Source of the DNA: CAVSWT01 sp963777515
Lineage (GTDB): Bacteria > Bacteroidota > Ignavibacteria > Ignavibacteriales > Ignavibacteriaceae
Reading direction: 5' to 3'
Assembly: GCA_963777515.1 (NCBI GenBank)
Contig: CAVZQU010000006.1
Span: 1 to 64,000 of the forward strand
DNA length: 64,000 nucleotides
The notes under the pieces: generated by a model
Database searches by the model: none
What the model was told of the DNA's origin: nothing
The model's input: only the letters and a program-made list of their open reading frames with translations
In this document: positions 17,201-26,495 of the stretch, piece by piece
Numbering within the stretch: the stretch's first letter is position 1
How the letters are laid out: the number at the start of each line of letters is the position of its first letter
Program-made: the position numbers and the translations under genes

Positions 17201-19909
17201 ATGAAATTTATCCTATCAATCTTTACTACTGTTTTAATGGTCAGCGCATCTTTAGGGCAGACTGTTTTTACTAAATTAATTGAAAAAAAATATTCGGATC
17301 TTCCTGTTAGATTAAGAATGGAAAACTCAGGAATTTATGCCATTTCTTCTTTTGATGTTGATAATGGCAATATATGGATTCAAGATTTTGATTCACAGAA
17401 TATCTACCGCATTAATGAAAACCAAAAGCAGCAAGCAGCTATTGCCGTTCACATAGGGAAAGATTTTGTTGCTGAAAGTAATTCCTTAGAGAATTCACTT
17501 CTGCAAAATTATAAGCCTAAGGAAAAGGGAGGATTTAGCTTAAAAAAATCTTTTTTATCTAATGAAAAAAACATTTTTATTGATAACGGCGGAGTCTTAT
17601 TAGATAATGCAAATGATTCAATAATCGTTCAAGTGCAAAATAAAAGCAACCTTCAGATTAATTACTATCTGTCAAAGTTCAATAAAATTTTCAAAATAAA
17701 TTTTCCTTCAAACCTAGCATTTGCAGATTTAATCGGAATTGATTCGAAAGGAAATTCATTTATTCTAATCGAAACATTTCAGTCCGAAGTTCCATTAAAA
17801 GTTAAAAGAGAAGTTTATACGATTTCACAAGATGGAGAAATACTTACTATCCTTGAAGTTCCGTCGATTAAATATTTATACATGGTAAGGGATTTCCAAA
17901 TTGATGCTGATGGTAACTTATACCAATTATTATCTGAAAAAGATAAAATTACAATTATAAAATGGAGCGGATTAACAAATTATTCGTCCTCTAAAATTTA
18001 TTATCCTCCCGAATATAATTATGAGTTAAATTATAATAATATTGTTCCGGAGAAAGAACCGATTTCAGGATTCAAAAAAGTCAGCAGCATACAATCATCC
18101 AGCAGGCAAACTGCATTAAGACTTGGGGAAAGTTATGCTTTGTACAAATATAATTGCGCCTCAAAAAATTTGGCTCCAGCAAATGTAGAAGGGCCCGATG
18201 GAGATGTTGTTCGAACCCCATCGTGGTTAATTGTAGGAGAGAATGCAAAAATCCCATATATGTGGGGCGGATTTAGTACATTAGCGCAGTTTTCCAGCGG
18301 GCTTCAAAACGGTAGGTATGCTGGCGATATTAATACTGCAGGTGTTTCTGGTTATGCTGTGGGAGTAGATTGTTCAGGATTTGTCAGTCGATGCTGGCAG
18401 TTGAGCTATCATTCTTCAACAAGCGATATGCCTTCAATAACAACATCATATTCTGATTGGAGTGATTTAAAACCTGGTGATGCAATTCTTAAACAAGGGC
18501 ACGTAAGACTTTTTGTTGATAAAGCCCCAAACGGAGCAATGCGCGTTGTGGAATCTTCCGGCAGAGATTGGGGAGTTTCGTACTGGACATATTCACCTTC
18601 TGATTTAACAGCATATCATCCATGTTATTATAATGGAATGGAAAGTAATTATTCATTTAATGTCCCACAGTTATTAAGTGTGTTGAACTTGCCTGATAAC
18701 AAAGTAAAAATTACATGGACTTGTGATACGACAAATGTAATTGGCTATAGGCTTTATAATTCTACAGATGGCACTAACTGGAGTATGGTAGAAGATGAAT
18801 CTAGTTTGAATGAATCAAGTGCAACTATTGCCATTAGCGGTGCTGAGTATTATCGGGTTTCCAGTGTACTAAATGATTCATTGAATAATAGTGAAAGCAA
18901 TTGGTCAAATGTTCTTGGAGCAAAGCAAAATTCAAGCAGTAAAAAAATATTAATTGTTGACGGATTTAACAGACAAAATGGAGATTGGCGCGGTGAAAGT
19001 AATACTTTTGCTTATAGGTACGGACAAGCTTTGGAACAGTTAGGTTTGAATTTTGAATCCGTTAAGAATTCCGAAGTAATTAATGCTGTTGTTAATTTAA
19101 ATGATTATGACGCCGTCTTTTGGATATTGGGAGATGAAAGTACCGTTGATGAAACATTTAGCTCTACGGAACAAGCACTCGTAAAGAATTATCTTGAAAA
19201 CGGCGGAAATCTTTTTGTTTCCGGAAGTGAAGTCGGCTGGGATTTGTCATATAAAGGAAGCAGCAGTGACAAAAGTTTTTATAATAATTATTTAAAAGCA
19301 AAATTTATTGCGGATGATTCCGGCTCCTTAATTGTAAAGGGCATGTCCGGTTCAGCACTTGAAGGAACTGCATTTAACTATGCTCAAGTGTATGAAGTTG
19401 GTTATCCTGATGAAATAGGAGTTTACGGAGGCAGTACTTTATGCATGGAATATTCGAACAATACCGGTGCTGGTATTCAGTATTCAGGACAATTTGGGAC
19501 TTCATCAAAAATAGGTAAAATAATTTATTTAGGATTTCCATTGGAAACTACTGCCGATGATTCATCTTTCAATTCCGTTATAAGTAAATCCGCAGATTAC
19601 TTTTTTACAAATGTGAGTTCTGTTTCTTCAGAAGATATTAATCCTTTAAAATTTAATTTATTGCAAAACTATCCTAATCCATTTAATCCATCCACAAAAA
19701 TAAAATATTCGGTTAGCAGTCAGCAGCTGGTAACTTTAAAGGTCTATGATATATTGGGAAAAGAAGTAGCTACATTAGTAAATGAAGTAAAGCAGCCCGG
19801 GAAATATGAAATAAATTATAATGCAATATATCTATCAAGTGGAGTTTACATTTATAAATTATCAGCAGGTAATTTTTCAGAAACAAAAAAGATGATCCTG
19901 TTAAAGTAA
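17201..19909 (+). CDS. secreted NlpC/P60-like protein with T9SS tail
   Basis: 902 residues, signal peptide ending ASLGQ (~19). Residues ~40-290 look like a six-bladed propeller. Residues ~335-470 form an NlpC/P60-type papain-fold domain: GVDCSGFVSRCW with Cys391 as nucleophile, then a GD-x-x-L element and KQGHVRLFVD with His434. These enzymes cut peptidoglycan stem peptides or act on related amides. Then come an FN3-like module (~490-580), an alpha/beta domain resembling class I GATase-like folds (KKILIVDGFNRQNGDW...GGNLFVSGSEVGWDLS, ~590-800) and a sorting domain (NYPNPFNPSTKIKYS, last ~80). An exported wall hydrolase is the likeliest role. Confidence 0.8.
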   Translation: MKFILSIFTTVLMVSASLGQTVFTKLIEKKYSDLPVRLRMENSGIYAISSFDVDNGNIWIQDFDSQNIYRINENQKQQAAIAVHIGKDFVAESNSLENSLLQNYKPKEKGGFSLKKSFLSNEKNIFIDNGGVLLDNANDSIIVQVQNKSNLQINYYLSKFNKIFKINFPSNLAFADLIGIDSKGNSFILIETFQSEVPLKVKREVYTISQDGEILTILEVPSIKYLYMVRDFQIDADGNLYQLLSEKDKITIIKWSGLTNYSSSKIYYPPEYNYELNYNNIVPEKEPISGFKKVSSIQSSSRQTALRLGESYALYKYNCASKNLAPANVEGPDGDVVRTPSWLIVGENAKIPYMWGGFSTLAQFSSGLQNGRYAGDINTAGVSGYAVGVDCSGFVSRCWQLSYHSSTSDMPSITTSYSDWSDLKPGDAILKQGHVRLFVDKAPNGAMRVVESSGRDWGVSYWTYSPSDLTAYHPCYYNGMESNYSFNVPQLLSVLNLPDNKVKITWTCDTTNVIGYRLYNSTDGTNWSMVEDESSLNESSATIAISGAEYYRVSSVLNDSLNNSESNWSNVLGAKQNSSSKKILIVDGFNRQNGDWRGESNTFAYRYGQALEQLGLNFESVKNSEVINAVVNLNDYDAVFWILGDESTVDETFSSTEQALVKNYLENGGNLFVSGSEVGWDLSYKGSSSDKSFYNNYLKAKFIADDSGSLIVKGMSGSALEGTAFNYAQVYEVGYPDEIGVYGGSTLCMEYSNNTGAGIQYSGQFGTSSKIGKIIYLGFPLETTADDSSFNSVISKSADYFFTNVSSVSSEDINPLKFNLLQNYPNPFNPSTKIKYSVSSQQLVTLKVYDILGKEVATLVNEVKQPGKYEINYNAIYLSSGVYIYKLSAGNFSETKKMILLK

Positions 19910-19922
19910 TATTTAAAAGCTT

Positions 19923-19979
19923 CCAAGGTCTATATGAGGGTGGCATAATTCATAGGAATTAAAATAATTAAAACCTTGG
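19923..19979. repeat. inverted repeat CCAAGGT/ACCTTGG
   Basis: CCAAGGT and ACCTTGG enclose 43 bp. The flanking bases (CCAAGGTCTATATGAGG; TTAAAACCTTGG) resemble those of the hairpin at 27785-27832 (TCAAGGTTTATATACAG; TTTAACCTTGA), so the two may be copies of one dispersed element. A role as terminator of the gene at 17201 is possible but there is no T-run. Confidence 0.45.
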
Positions 19980-20016
19980 GGGTTTTACCCAAATTCTTCC
20001 TTCAATAATTTGGCAA

Positions 20017-20047
20017 TTTACTAATGCGGTTGTTTTTCTTATCTTTG
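20017..20047 (+). promoter_or_regulatory. Bacteroidota-type promoter of queC
   Basis: TTTA (-33) - 19 bp - TATCTTTG (-7), a full match to TAnnTTTG. Transcription would start near 20053, about 20 bases before the TTG start of queC. Confidence 0.6.
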
Positions 20048-20074
20048 AAACTTCAAAAAACAGGTTAAACTAAA

Positions 20075-20776
20075 TTGGATAATAAAGCAAAAAAGGCTGT
20101 TATAGCAGTCAGCGGTGGAATGGATAGTTGTGTTACTGCTGCTATTGCAAAGCAAAGTTATGAGCTTGCTTTTATTCACATTAATTATGGACAGCGAACA
20201 GAAGAAAGAGAATTAAAATCGTTTAATGATATTGCTGAGTTTTATGACGTGAAAGAAAGACTTGTTATTGATTTTCAGCATCTTGCAAAAATAGGCGGTT
20301 CATCTTTAACTGATAAAAATATTGAGGTAACAAAAGCTGATTTAGATAACAAAGAAATTCCATCGTCATATGTTCCTTTTCGAAATGCGAATATTTTGTC
20401 TGCTTGTGTTAGCTGGGCAGAAGTAATAAAAGCGGAAGCAATTTTTGTCGGTGCTGTTTATGAGGATTCTTCTGGATATCCAGATTGCCGGCCGGAGTTT
20501 TTTTCTGCTTATGAAAAAATGATTGATGTTGGAACCAAACCTGAAACAAAAATTAAAATTGTTACTCCAATTATAGATCTTTCAAAAGCGGAAATTATTC
20601 AAAAAGGAATGGAACTGGAGGCTCCTCTTGATTTAACTTGGTCGTGCTATCAAAATGAAGATGAAGCTTGCGGAGTTTGTGATAGCTGTGCTTTGCGTTT
20701 AAGAGGATTTCAAATGGCAGGAATTGAAGACCCGATTCCTTATAAAGTAAAACCAAATTATTTTATCGAAGCTTAA
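20075..20776 (+). CDS. queC: 7-cyano-7-deazaguanine synthase QueC
   Basis: 233 residues, TTG start. N-terminal PP-loop ATPase motif SGGMDS (13-18); C-terminal zinc-binding cysteines in WSCYQNEDEACGVCDSCALR. QueC makes preQ0 from 7-carboxy-7-deazaguanine, ammonia and ATP in the cytosol, a step toward queuosine in tRNA. QueF, which uses preQ0, starts 17 bp downstream. I looked for a preQ1 riboswitch in the leader and found none; the leader is only about 20 bases if the promoter call is right. Confidence 0.95.
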   Translation: MDNKAKKAVIAVSGGMDSCVTAAIAKQSYELAFIHINYGQRTEERELKSFNDIAEFYDVKERLVIDFQHLAKIGGSSLTDKNIEVTKADLDNKEIPSSYVPFRNANILSACVSWAEVIKAEAIFVGAVYEDSSGYPDCRPEFFSAYEKMIDVGTKPETKIKIVTPIIDLSKAEIIQKGMELEAPLDLTWSCYQNEDEACGVCDSCALRLRGFQMAGIEDPIPYKVKPNYFIEA

Positions 20777-20793
20777 AATCTATAAGAAAAAAT

Positions 20794-21171
20794 ATGAGTG
20801 AAAAAATAAAATTATTAGAAGTCTTTGAAAACAAATATCCTGACAGAGATTATACTGTTGTTCATGAAGCACCGGAGTTTACTTCTGTCTGTCCCAAAAC
20901 CGGGCAGCCGGATTTTGCAACAATCACGGTTGAGTATGTACCCGATAAACTTTGCATTGAATTAAAATCGTTGAAGTTTTATTATAACTCTTACCGCAAT
21001 GATGGAATTTATTTTGAGTCAGTAACAAACCAAATTTTAGATGACTTAGTTAAAGTTTCAAAGCCAAGATTTATGCGTGTCACTGCTGAATTTAATGTTC
21101 GCGGCGGAATTGGATCAACAGTAGAAGTAGAGTATGCAAAAGAAGATTATTATTCCGATAAAATTAAGTGA
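20794..21171 (+). CDS. queF: NADPH-dependent 7-cyano-7-deazaguanine reductase QueF
   Basis: 125 residues, the short unimodular (YkvM-like) form. Nucleophile Cys33 in FTSVCPKTGQPDFATI forms the thioimide with preQ0, with Asp40 nearby; LKSLKFYYNSYRNDGIYFE contains the substrate/NADPH-binding signature. It reduces the nitrile of preQ0 to preQ1. Operon partner of queC. Confidence 0.95.
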   Translation: MSEKIKLLEVFENKYPDRDYTVVHEAPEFTSVCPKTGQPDFATITVEYVPDKLCIELKSLKFYYNSYRNDGIYFESVTNQILDDLVKVSKPRFMRVTAEFNVRGGIGSTVEVEYAKEDYYSDKIK

Positions 21172-21201
21172 TTTTTATTTTATAATTAATACTAAAAATA
21201 T

Positions 21202-23772
21202 ATGCCTGAAATTTTAGAACTTAAAAATGATTTTGTAAAAAAGAAAGAGCAGCTTTTCCAGGATAATTCTTTAAGAAAAGATTCGCTGGCATTTTGTAAA
21301 AGGCATACTTCACTTGTTGAAAATTACATTAAAGATTTGACAAAGGGAAAGAATTATAGCTTTGCCCTGGCTTCTGCGGGCAGTTTCAGCAGAAATGAAC
21401 TTTCTCCTTTCTCAGATATTGACTTAATGTTTATTGCAGAATCATTTGATCACAATAATAATGACATAACAGAACTTGTTAAACTTTTCTGGGATAACGG
21501 GATAGAAGCTTCACACACAATTAGAGATTTCAGCGACATAAAAAAGTATTTAAAAGAGGACCTTCATACCTTTACACAATTTTTTGAAACAAAATTTTTA
21601 TTTGGGGATAGTGCAGTTTATGATAAATGGAACAAAGAAATTTTTGCAAGTTTGAATGATAAAAACCTTGGCAAGCTATTCAAAGAATTCTTTAATGATA
21701 TTGACGACCGTTATACAAAATATGGGGATTCACCTAAAGTTTTAGAGCCTAATGTAAAATTATCTGCAGGCGGATTAAGAGATTTCCAGGCGATTGAATG
21801 GATGTACATTTTAAAAAATAAAACTTTAATTATAAAAGACGATAACACCACTCAAGCCGAAGCAATTGTGAAGATTTTGAAAGAGCAGGATTATACAACA
21901 GAAAATGAGTGTACCAGGCTACTTGAAAGTTATGCTTTAATTCTTGGAGTCAGAAATTTAATTCATCTTTTCTCTCAGCAAAAAAATGATCGCTTTGAAT
22001 TTAATCTACAGCAAAAAGTATCCTCATTTTTGTTTCATAAAAAAGATGCTTTGGCTGCCTTTATGCATGAATATTTTAAAGCAGCAAACGTTATAAATCG
22101 TTTTTCCAAGTCAATGATAAAAATATTTCAGGAAGAAATTTCTAATCCATTACCGGACTCTCTTAGCATTGAACTTGACGATGATTATATAATTAAAGGA
22201 AAAACAATTTATTATATAGATGAAAAAGAACCATCGCTTTCAGATATTTTAAGAGGATTTTACTACCGCGGGTTGTATAACGGATATTTTGATGAAAGTT
22301 TTAGAGCGTTAATTATTGAAGTTGTAGAGCATAAAGAGAACCAGGAAATGCTTGGAGCAGAATCTTCAGTTTTTTTTAGAGAGATTTTAAAGTTGCCTAA
22401 AAATGTAGGACAAACTTTATCTGCAATGAATGAGCTGGGAGTATTATCTGCGTTCCTACCGGAGTTTGAAGATTTAATTGGTTTTCTGCAGCATGGAGTC
22501 TATCATTGTTATACCGCCGACGAGCATACTTTAATTACAATTAAAAATTTGGAAATACTTGAAAAAGACACATCACCACTTGGAAAAATTTATAACAAGT
22601 TAAAGAATAGAGAAATACTCCATCTTGCATTGTTGTTTCATGATATTGCAAAGCCTATAAATATTTCCGGTCATGAAATTATCGGTGCAGAAATGGCTTC
22701 ATCAATTATGAACCGTCTCGGCTATAGTGATGATGAAATTGATCATGTAACTTTTTTAGTTCGTAATCACCTCGTAATGGAACAAGTAGCTTTCCGTAGA
22801 AATTTAAATGATCCTGAAACATTAAACAATTTTACTTCCAGGTTTAATTCGGTTGGGGATCTTGAATTGCTTTATCTTGTTACTTACGCTGATCTCTCTG
22901 CTGTTAATCCTGCTGTTTGGACTTCATGGAAAAGTGACCTTCTTTCTGAACTTTATATGAAAACAAGAGCAATGCTTGAAGAACAAATCAGCGGTGAAGA
23001 ATTAATTAAATCATCAACTTATATAGTTCCGAAAGAAATTAGCAAGCATTCCCCAATGATAAATGAATCCCATGTTCAGGAGCATATTGAAGCTATTAAT
23101 GATATCGCTTATGCCCATCAATTTTCAGATCAAGAAATTGCTAAACACGTTGAAGAAATTCAAAAAGGTGATGTTATTTCTTCATTATTTACAGAGCTTA
23201 ATGATTTTACAAATGTAACTGTTATTACAAAAGATTTTCCGTCACTTCTTTCAAAACTCTGCGGAGTTTTTTCAATAAATGATGCAAACATTCATGATGC
23301 GAAAATATTTACACGTAAAGATGGCATTGTAATCGATACATTCAACTTATCCGATTTCAGAACCGGAAGAAAAATAGAACCTCAGCGTTACGAAAAAATC
23401 AGCAGGGATTTAAAATCAGTTGTTTCGGGCATGATGCAGTTGAACCAGGAATTTGCAAAAATGAAATCCCGCTGGTGGAGAATTGAAAATAAATTTTTCA
23501 AACGTTCAGGAAAAATAAAAGTTGTATTTGAAAAACATAAAACTTATACCATTGTTGATATTTATTCTCCCGACAGACTTGGATTTCTTTACCAGGTAAC
23601 AAACAAAATGAATGAGCTTGGATTAATGATTTACTTTGCAAAGATTGCTACGCGCGGAGATGATATCGTAGATGCATTTTATGTATTGAACAGAAACGGT
23701 AAGAAAATATCAGTAAATGATTATGAATTCATAAAAGAAGAATTAACTGAAACAATTAATCAAATGTTATAG
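21202..23772 (+). CDS. glnD: [protein-PII] uridylyltransferase-like protein GlnD
   Basis: 856 residues, close to the ~890 of E. coli GlnD. The order is the classical one: nucleotidyltransferase domain with SAGSFSRNELSPFSDIDLMF (metal ligands D72, D74), a helical linker, an HD phosphohydrolase domain (LLFHDIAKPINISGHE ... VRNHLVM), and two C-terminal ACT domains (TVITKDFPSLLSKLCGVFSIND; VDIYSPDRLGFLYQVTNKMNELG). GlnD adds and removes UMP on PII in response to glutamine. The usual GG of the transferase motif is AG-S-F here, a small deviation. It sits 30 bp after queF and 8 bp before murI; no PII gene is in the window. Confidence 0.9.
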   Translation: MPEILELKNDFVKKKEQLFQDNSLRKDSLAFCKRHTSLVENYIKDLTKGKNYSFALASAGSFSRNELSPFSDIDLMFIAESFDHNNNDITELVKLFWDNGIEASHTIRDFSDIKKYLKEDLHTFTQFFETKFLFGDSAVYDKWNKEIFASLNDKNLGKLFKEFFNDIDDRYTKYGDSPKVLEPNVKLSAGGLRDFQAIEWMYILKNKTLIIKDDNTTQAEAIVKILKEQDYTTENECTRLLESYALILGVRNLIHLFSQQKNDRFEFNLQQKVSSFLFHKKDALAAFMHEYFKAANVINRFSKSMIKIFQEEISNPLPDSLSIELDDDYIIKGKTIYYIDEKEPSLSDILRGFYYRGLYNGYFDESFRALIIEVVEHKENQEMLGAESSVFFREILKLPKNVGQTLSAMNELGVLSAFLPEFEDLIGFLQHGVYHCYTADEHTLITIKNLEILEKDTSPLGKIYNKLKNREILHLALLFHDIAKPINISGHEIIGAEMASSIMNRLGYSDDEIDHVTFLVRNHLVMEQVAFRRNLNDPETLNNFTSRFNSVGDLELLYLVTYADLSAVNPAVWTSWKSDLLSELYMKTRAMLEEQISGEELIKSSTYIVPKEISKHSPMINESHVQEHIEAINDIAYAHQFSDQEIAKHVEEIQKGDVISSLFTELNDFTNVTVITKDFPSLLSKLCGVFSINDANIHDAKIFTRKDGIVIDTFNLSDFRTGRKIEPQRYEKISRDLKSVVSGMMQLNQEFAKMKSRWWRIENKFFKRSGKIKVVFEKHKTYTIVDIYSPDRLGFLYQVTNKMNELGLMIYFAKIATRGDDIVDAFYVLNRNGKKISVNDYEFIKEELTETINQML

Positions 23773-23780
23773 GGATCCGA

Positions 23781-24611
23781 TTGAATTTCATGGAAAAAGA
23801 AAAACCGGTTGGTGTATTTGATTCAGGTATTGGCGGGCTTACGGTTGTTAAAAGAATTGCATCTGCATTACCGAATGAAAGCATAGTATATTTTGGTGAT
23901 ACCGCACGCGTACCTTACGGTTCAAAATCTAATGCTACTGTTATAGAATATTCAATGCAGGATGCAAGGTTTTTAATTAATAAAAATGTTAAAGCAATTG
24001 TAGTCGCTTGCAACACTGCTTCTTCAACAGCACTTGAAGATTTGAAAAAACATTTTAATGTACCAATAATAGGGATGATTGAACCCGGTTCCGAAACGGC
24101 AGCAAGAGAAACCAAGAACGGAAGAATTGGAGTTATAGGAACGAGAGCTACAATAAGCAATAAAGCTTATTCAAAAGAATTGAAAAAGATAGACGAAAAA
24201 CTTTTTGTTTTTGAAAAAGCATGTCCACTGTTCGTTCCTTTGGCTGAAGAAGGATGGGTTAAACATAAAGCGAGTTATGAAATAGCTGAAGAATATTTGA
24301 AAGAATTAAGAGAATTAAAAATTGATACTTTGGTTTTAGGTTGTACACATTACCCGATTTTAGCGGAAGTTATTCAGGATGTAATCGGGAAAGATGTTAC
24401 TTTAATTGATTCCGGTATTGCTTCAGCTGAAGTAGTGAAAAAAGAATTAAATAGGATTGGGTTTGAAACCAACTCCCACAATCAAGGTAATCAAAGTTTC
24501 TATGTAAGCGATATTCCTGTAAAATTTAAAGAGGTTGCCGAATTGTTTTTAGGTAAACCGGTTAATGATATTCAAAAAGTTGACCTTGAAGTTTTAACTG
24601 ATTCTTTTTGA
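23781..24611 (+). CDS. murI: glutamate racemase
   Basis: 276 residues. Both catalytic cysteines are in place: VVACNTASST and LGCTHYPIL; the N-terminus VGVFDSGIGGLTV is diagnostic. It makes D-glutamate for peptidoglycan. Two starts are possible: TTG at 23781 with AGGG 6 bp upstream, or ATG at 23790, which begins nearer to the conserved region but has poor spacing. Its last 40 bp overlap the convergent STAS gene. Confidence 0.95.
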   Translation: MNFMEKEKPVGVFDSGIGGLTVVKRIASALPNESIVYFGDTARVPYGSKSNATVIEYSMQDARFLINKNVKAIVVACNTASSTALEDLKKHFNVPIIGMIEPGSETAARETKNGRIGVIGTRATISNKAYSKELKKIDEKLFVFEKACPLFVPLAEEGWVKHKASYEIAEEYLKELRELKIDTLVLGCTHYPILAEVIQDVIGKDVTLIDSGIASAEVVKKELNRIGFETNSHNQGNQSFYVSDIPVKFKEVAELFLGKPVNDIQKVDLEVLTDSF

Positions 24612-25021
24612 TTTAATTTTAAACCTTGTTCCAAACCCTTGTCCTTTTTTGTCATTCCTAAATTTGAAGTTGAATCTACTTTGTCAAAGTAGTTTAAAGC
24701 TTCATCTATAGTTTCAAAAACTTCGAATAACTTAATAGTACCTGTTACATGCAGCATATCGAAAGCAAAGGTCTTGGGAGAAATCAAAACTATCTTTCCA
24801 TCTATGCTCGAGATCTTTTTAAGTGCAACTACAATAGTTCCTAAAAACGTTGAATCCATATATTCGCAACTGCTTAAATCGATTATCATTTTTTTACAGC
24901 CGTTGTCAATTTCGCTGATTAAGACGGCTTTAAATTCAATAGCCTCTTTCAATGTTGCTCTATTTATATTAACAATTTCTATAACCACATCTTCGTATAT
25001 TTCTTTTGTGAAATCACTCAA
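24572..25021 (-). CDS. STAS-domain anti-sigma factor antagonist-like protein
   Basis: 149 residues; residues ~5-110 are a STAS domain of the SpoIIAA/RsbV type. CEYMDSTFLGTIV carries the phosphorylatable Ser (S57). The partner anti-sigma kinase is not in the window. The ~35-residue C-terminal tail is lysine/serine-rich and is encoded over the 3' end of murI, so it may be a read-through extension. Confidence 0.85.
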   Translation of the reverse strand: MSDFTKEIYEDVVIEIVNINRATLKEAIEFKAVLISEIDNGCKKMIIDLSSCEYMDSTFLGTIVVALKKISSIDGKIVLISPKTFAFDMLHVTGTIKLFEVFETIDEALNYFDKVDSTSNLGMTKKDKGLEQGLKLNQKESVKTSRSTF

Positions 25022-25099
25022 GAGAATTCCTATTTTTAATTAAACATTCTTAATATATTATCGTTGATTTTTTCTGCAAGTTTAATTTTAGGAAGAATG

Positions 25100-25357
25100 A
25101 TGAATTATTTAATCCCCAGACTGGAAAATTTGATACTTATATTAAGTAGTGATTTAAGACTAATCGCTAAGAAGAAAAAAGACGATGAATGGAAGCGAGA
25201 TCATTATAGATATATTTTTACTGTTCATGCTCAAAGAATTTATAATTTATTAAATACTTCTCTAACAGAAAAATCACCAGCAAAGGTTCAAAAGATAACT
25301 AAAGATGAATTAATTGTTCTTCGTGATATTTTGAATAATATGATTGAAGAATCTTAA
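25100..25357 (+). CDS. small charged helical protein
   Basis: 85 residues from the second of two tandem ATGs (AGGAAG 4 bp upstream; the first ATG at 25097 is too close to it). Mainly helical, rich in Lys, Arg and Asp/Glu: LILILSSDLRLIAKKKKDDEWKRDHYRYIF. No family recognised. Divergent from the STAS gene, and its last 4 bp overlap the convergent asparaginase gene. Good codon structure but no independent support. Confidence 0.5.
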   Translation: MNYLIPRLENLILILSSDLRLIAKKKKDDEWKRDHYRYIFTVHAQRIYNLLNTSLTEKSPAKVQKITKDELIVLRDILNNMIEES

Positions 25358-26328
25358 TTTTCAAAAAGTTTTTTCAGCTTGTTTTTATTTTTGGTTTTGC
25401 CGAGTGCAATCATCAATTTAATTCTTGCCTTTTGCCCATTTAAGTAATCAGCAAAAATAACTCCCAATTTATAAAGCCATTTACCTGCACCCGGGTAACT
25501 ATAAATATCTTCTATCTCTCCTGCCGGACATCGTGACACCAGCACAACCGGAATCCCTTTTTCAACAGCATATTTAATTCCTTTAAATGCTGCTGGAGGA
25601 ACATTTCCTACTCCAAGTGCTTCAACGACAATTCCTTCAACATTACTTTCGGCAGAAAATTTAAAAAACTTCTCATCCATCCCGGCGTACACTGTAATCA
25701 AGTCAACATTGGTAACAATTTTTTCTGTTTTGATTGTTTCAAGCTTGCGCGGCATTCTATTTAAAAATACTCTTCCGTTTTGAACAAAACCAAGCGCTCC
25801 AAAATCAAGACTGTGAAATGTATCAATCTCATCAGTATAAGTTTTTGTTACTTCACTTGCTGCATTTATTTCTCCATTTAAGCAGACCAGCACGCCAAGA
25901 TTTTTACAGTTTTCGTTTATGCAAATATGGATTGCATCAATTAAATTTTTTGGCCCGTCCCAATCGGGGTCAGAGCTGTTTTTCATTGAGCCGATTAACA
26001 CAATTGGAATTTCTGTTTTAATCGTTAAATCTAAAAAGTAAGCTGTCTCTTCAAGAGTGTCGGTTCCGTGGGTTATAATTACGCCATCAAATTTCTGCTT
26101 TGTAATTTTTTCCTTAATTTTTTTAGAAAGGTCAAACATTAAATCCGGTGTCATGTGCGGGCCAGGATATTTCCCAAAATCATAACAGGAAATTTTAGCT
26201 AGCTTTTTTGCTTCCGGAATTTTATCAAGCAATTCTGTTCCGGAATAACGGGGGATAGCGCCGCCTGTTGTTTTATCAATTTTCATTGAAAAGGTGCCGC
26301 CGGTAAATACAATTAGAATTTTTTTCAT
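25354..26328 (-). CDS. ansA: type I L-asparaginase
   Basis: 324 residues. Both catalytic Thr motifs are visible: VFTGGTFSM near the N-terminus and THGTDTLEETAY near residue 85. Size and the lack of a signal peptide indicate the cytoplasmic type I enzyme, hydrolysing L-asparagine to aspartate and ammonia. Start ATG at 26328. Divergent from nfu. Confidence 0.92.
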   Translation of the reverse strand: MKKILIVFTGGTFSMKIDKTTGGAIPRYSGTELLDKIPEAKKLAKISCYDFGKYPGPHMTPDLMFDLSKKIKEKITKQKFDGVIITHGTDTLEETAYFLDLTIKTEIPIVLIGSMKNSSDPDWDGPKNLIDAIHICINENCKNLGVLVCLNGEINAASEVTKTYTDEIDTFHSLDFGALGFVQNGRVFLNRMPRKLETIKTEKIVTNVDLITVYAGMDEKFFKFSAESNVEGIVVEALGVGNVPPAAFKGIKYAVEKGIPVVLVSRCPAGEIEDIYSYPGAGKWLYKLGVIFADYLNGQKARIKLMIALGKTKNKNKLKKLFEN

Positions 26329-26436
26329 GATTATTAAATTTCAATATATTTTATAAATAATACATTAAACTTAAAGAAATAAATAAAAATATTAATGGGA
26401 ATTTTATTTAGTATGATAATCAAAACAAGATTTCCC

Positions 26437-26467
26437 TTGAAGCAGTTATAATTAAACTTTATCTTTG
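26437..26467 (+). promoter_or_regulatory. Bacteroidota-type promoter of nfu
   Basis: TTGA - 19 bp - TATCTTTG (or CTTG - 20 bp). The -7 element is identical to that of queC. The start codon follows 29 bp later, with AAGGAG as ribosome-binding site. Confidence 0.6.
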
Positions 26468-26495
26468 CATTAAAGTTTATTTAAAGGAGAAAATT

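Noticed and set aside
19910..20074. preQ1 riboswitch before queC-queF
   Set aside because: The leader does not contain the preQ1 core or a matching pseudoknot, and the best promoter leaves only about 20 bases of leader.
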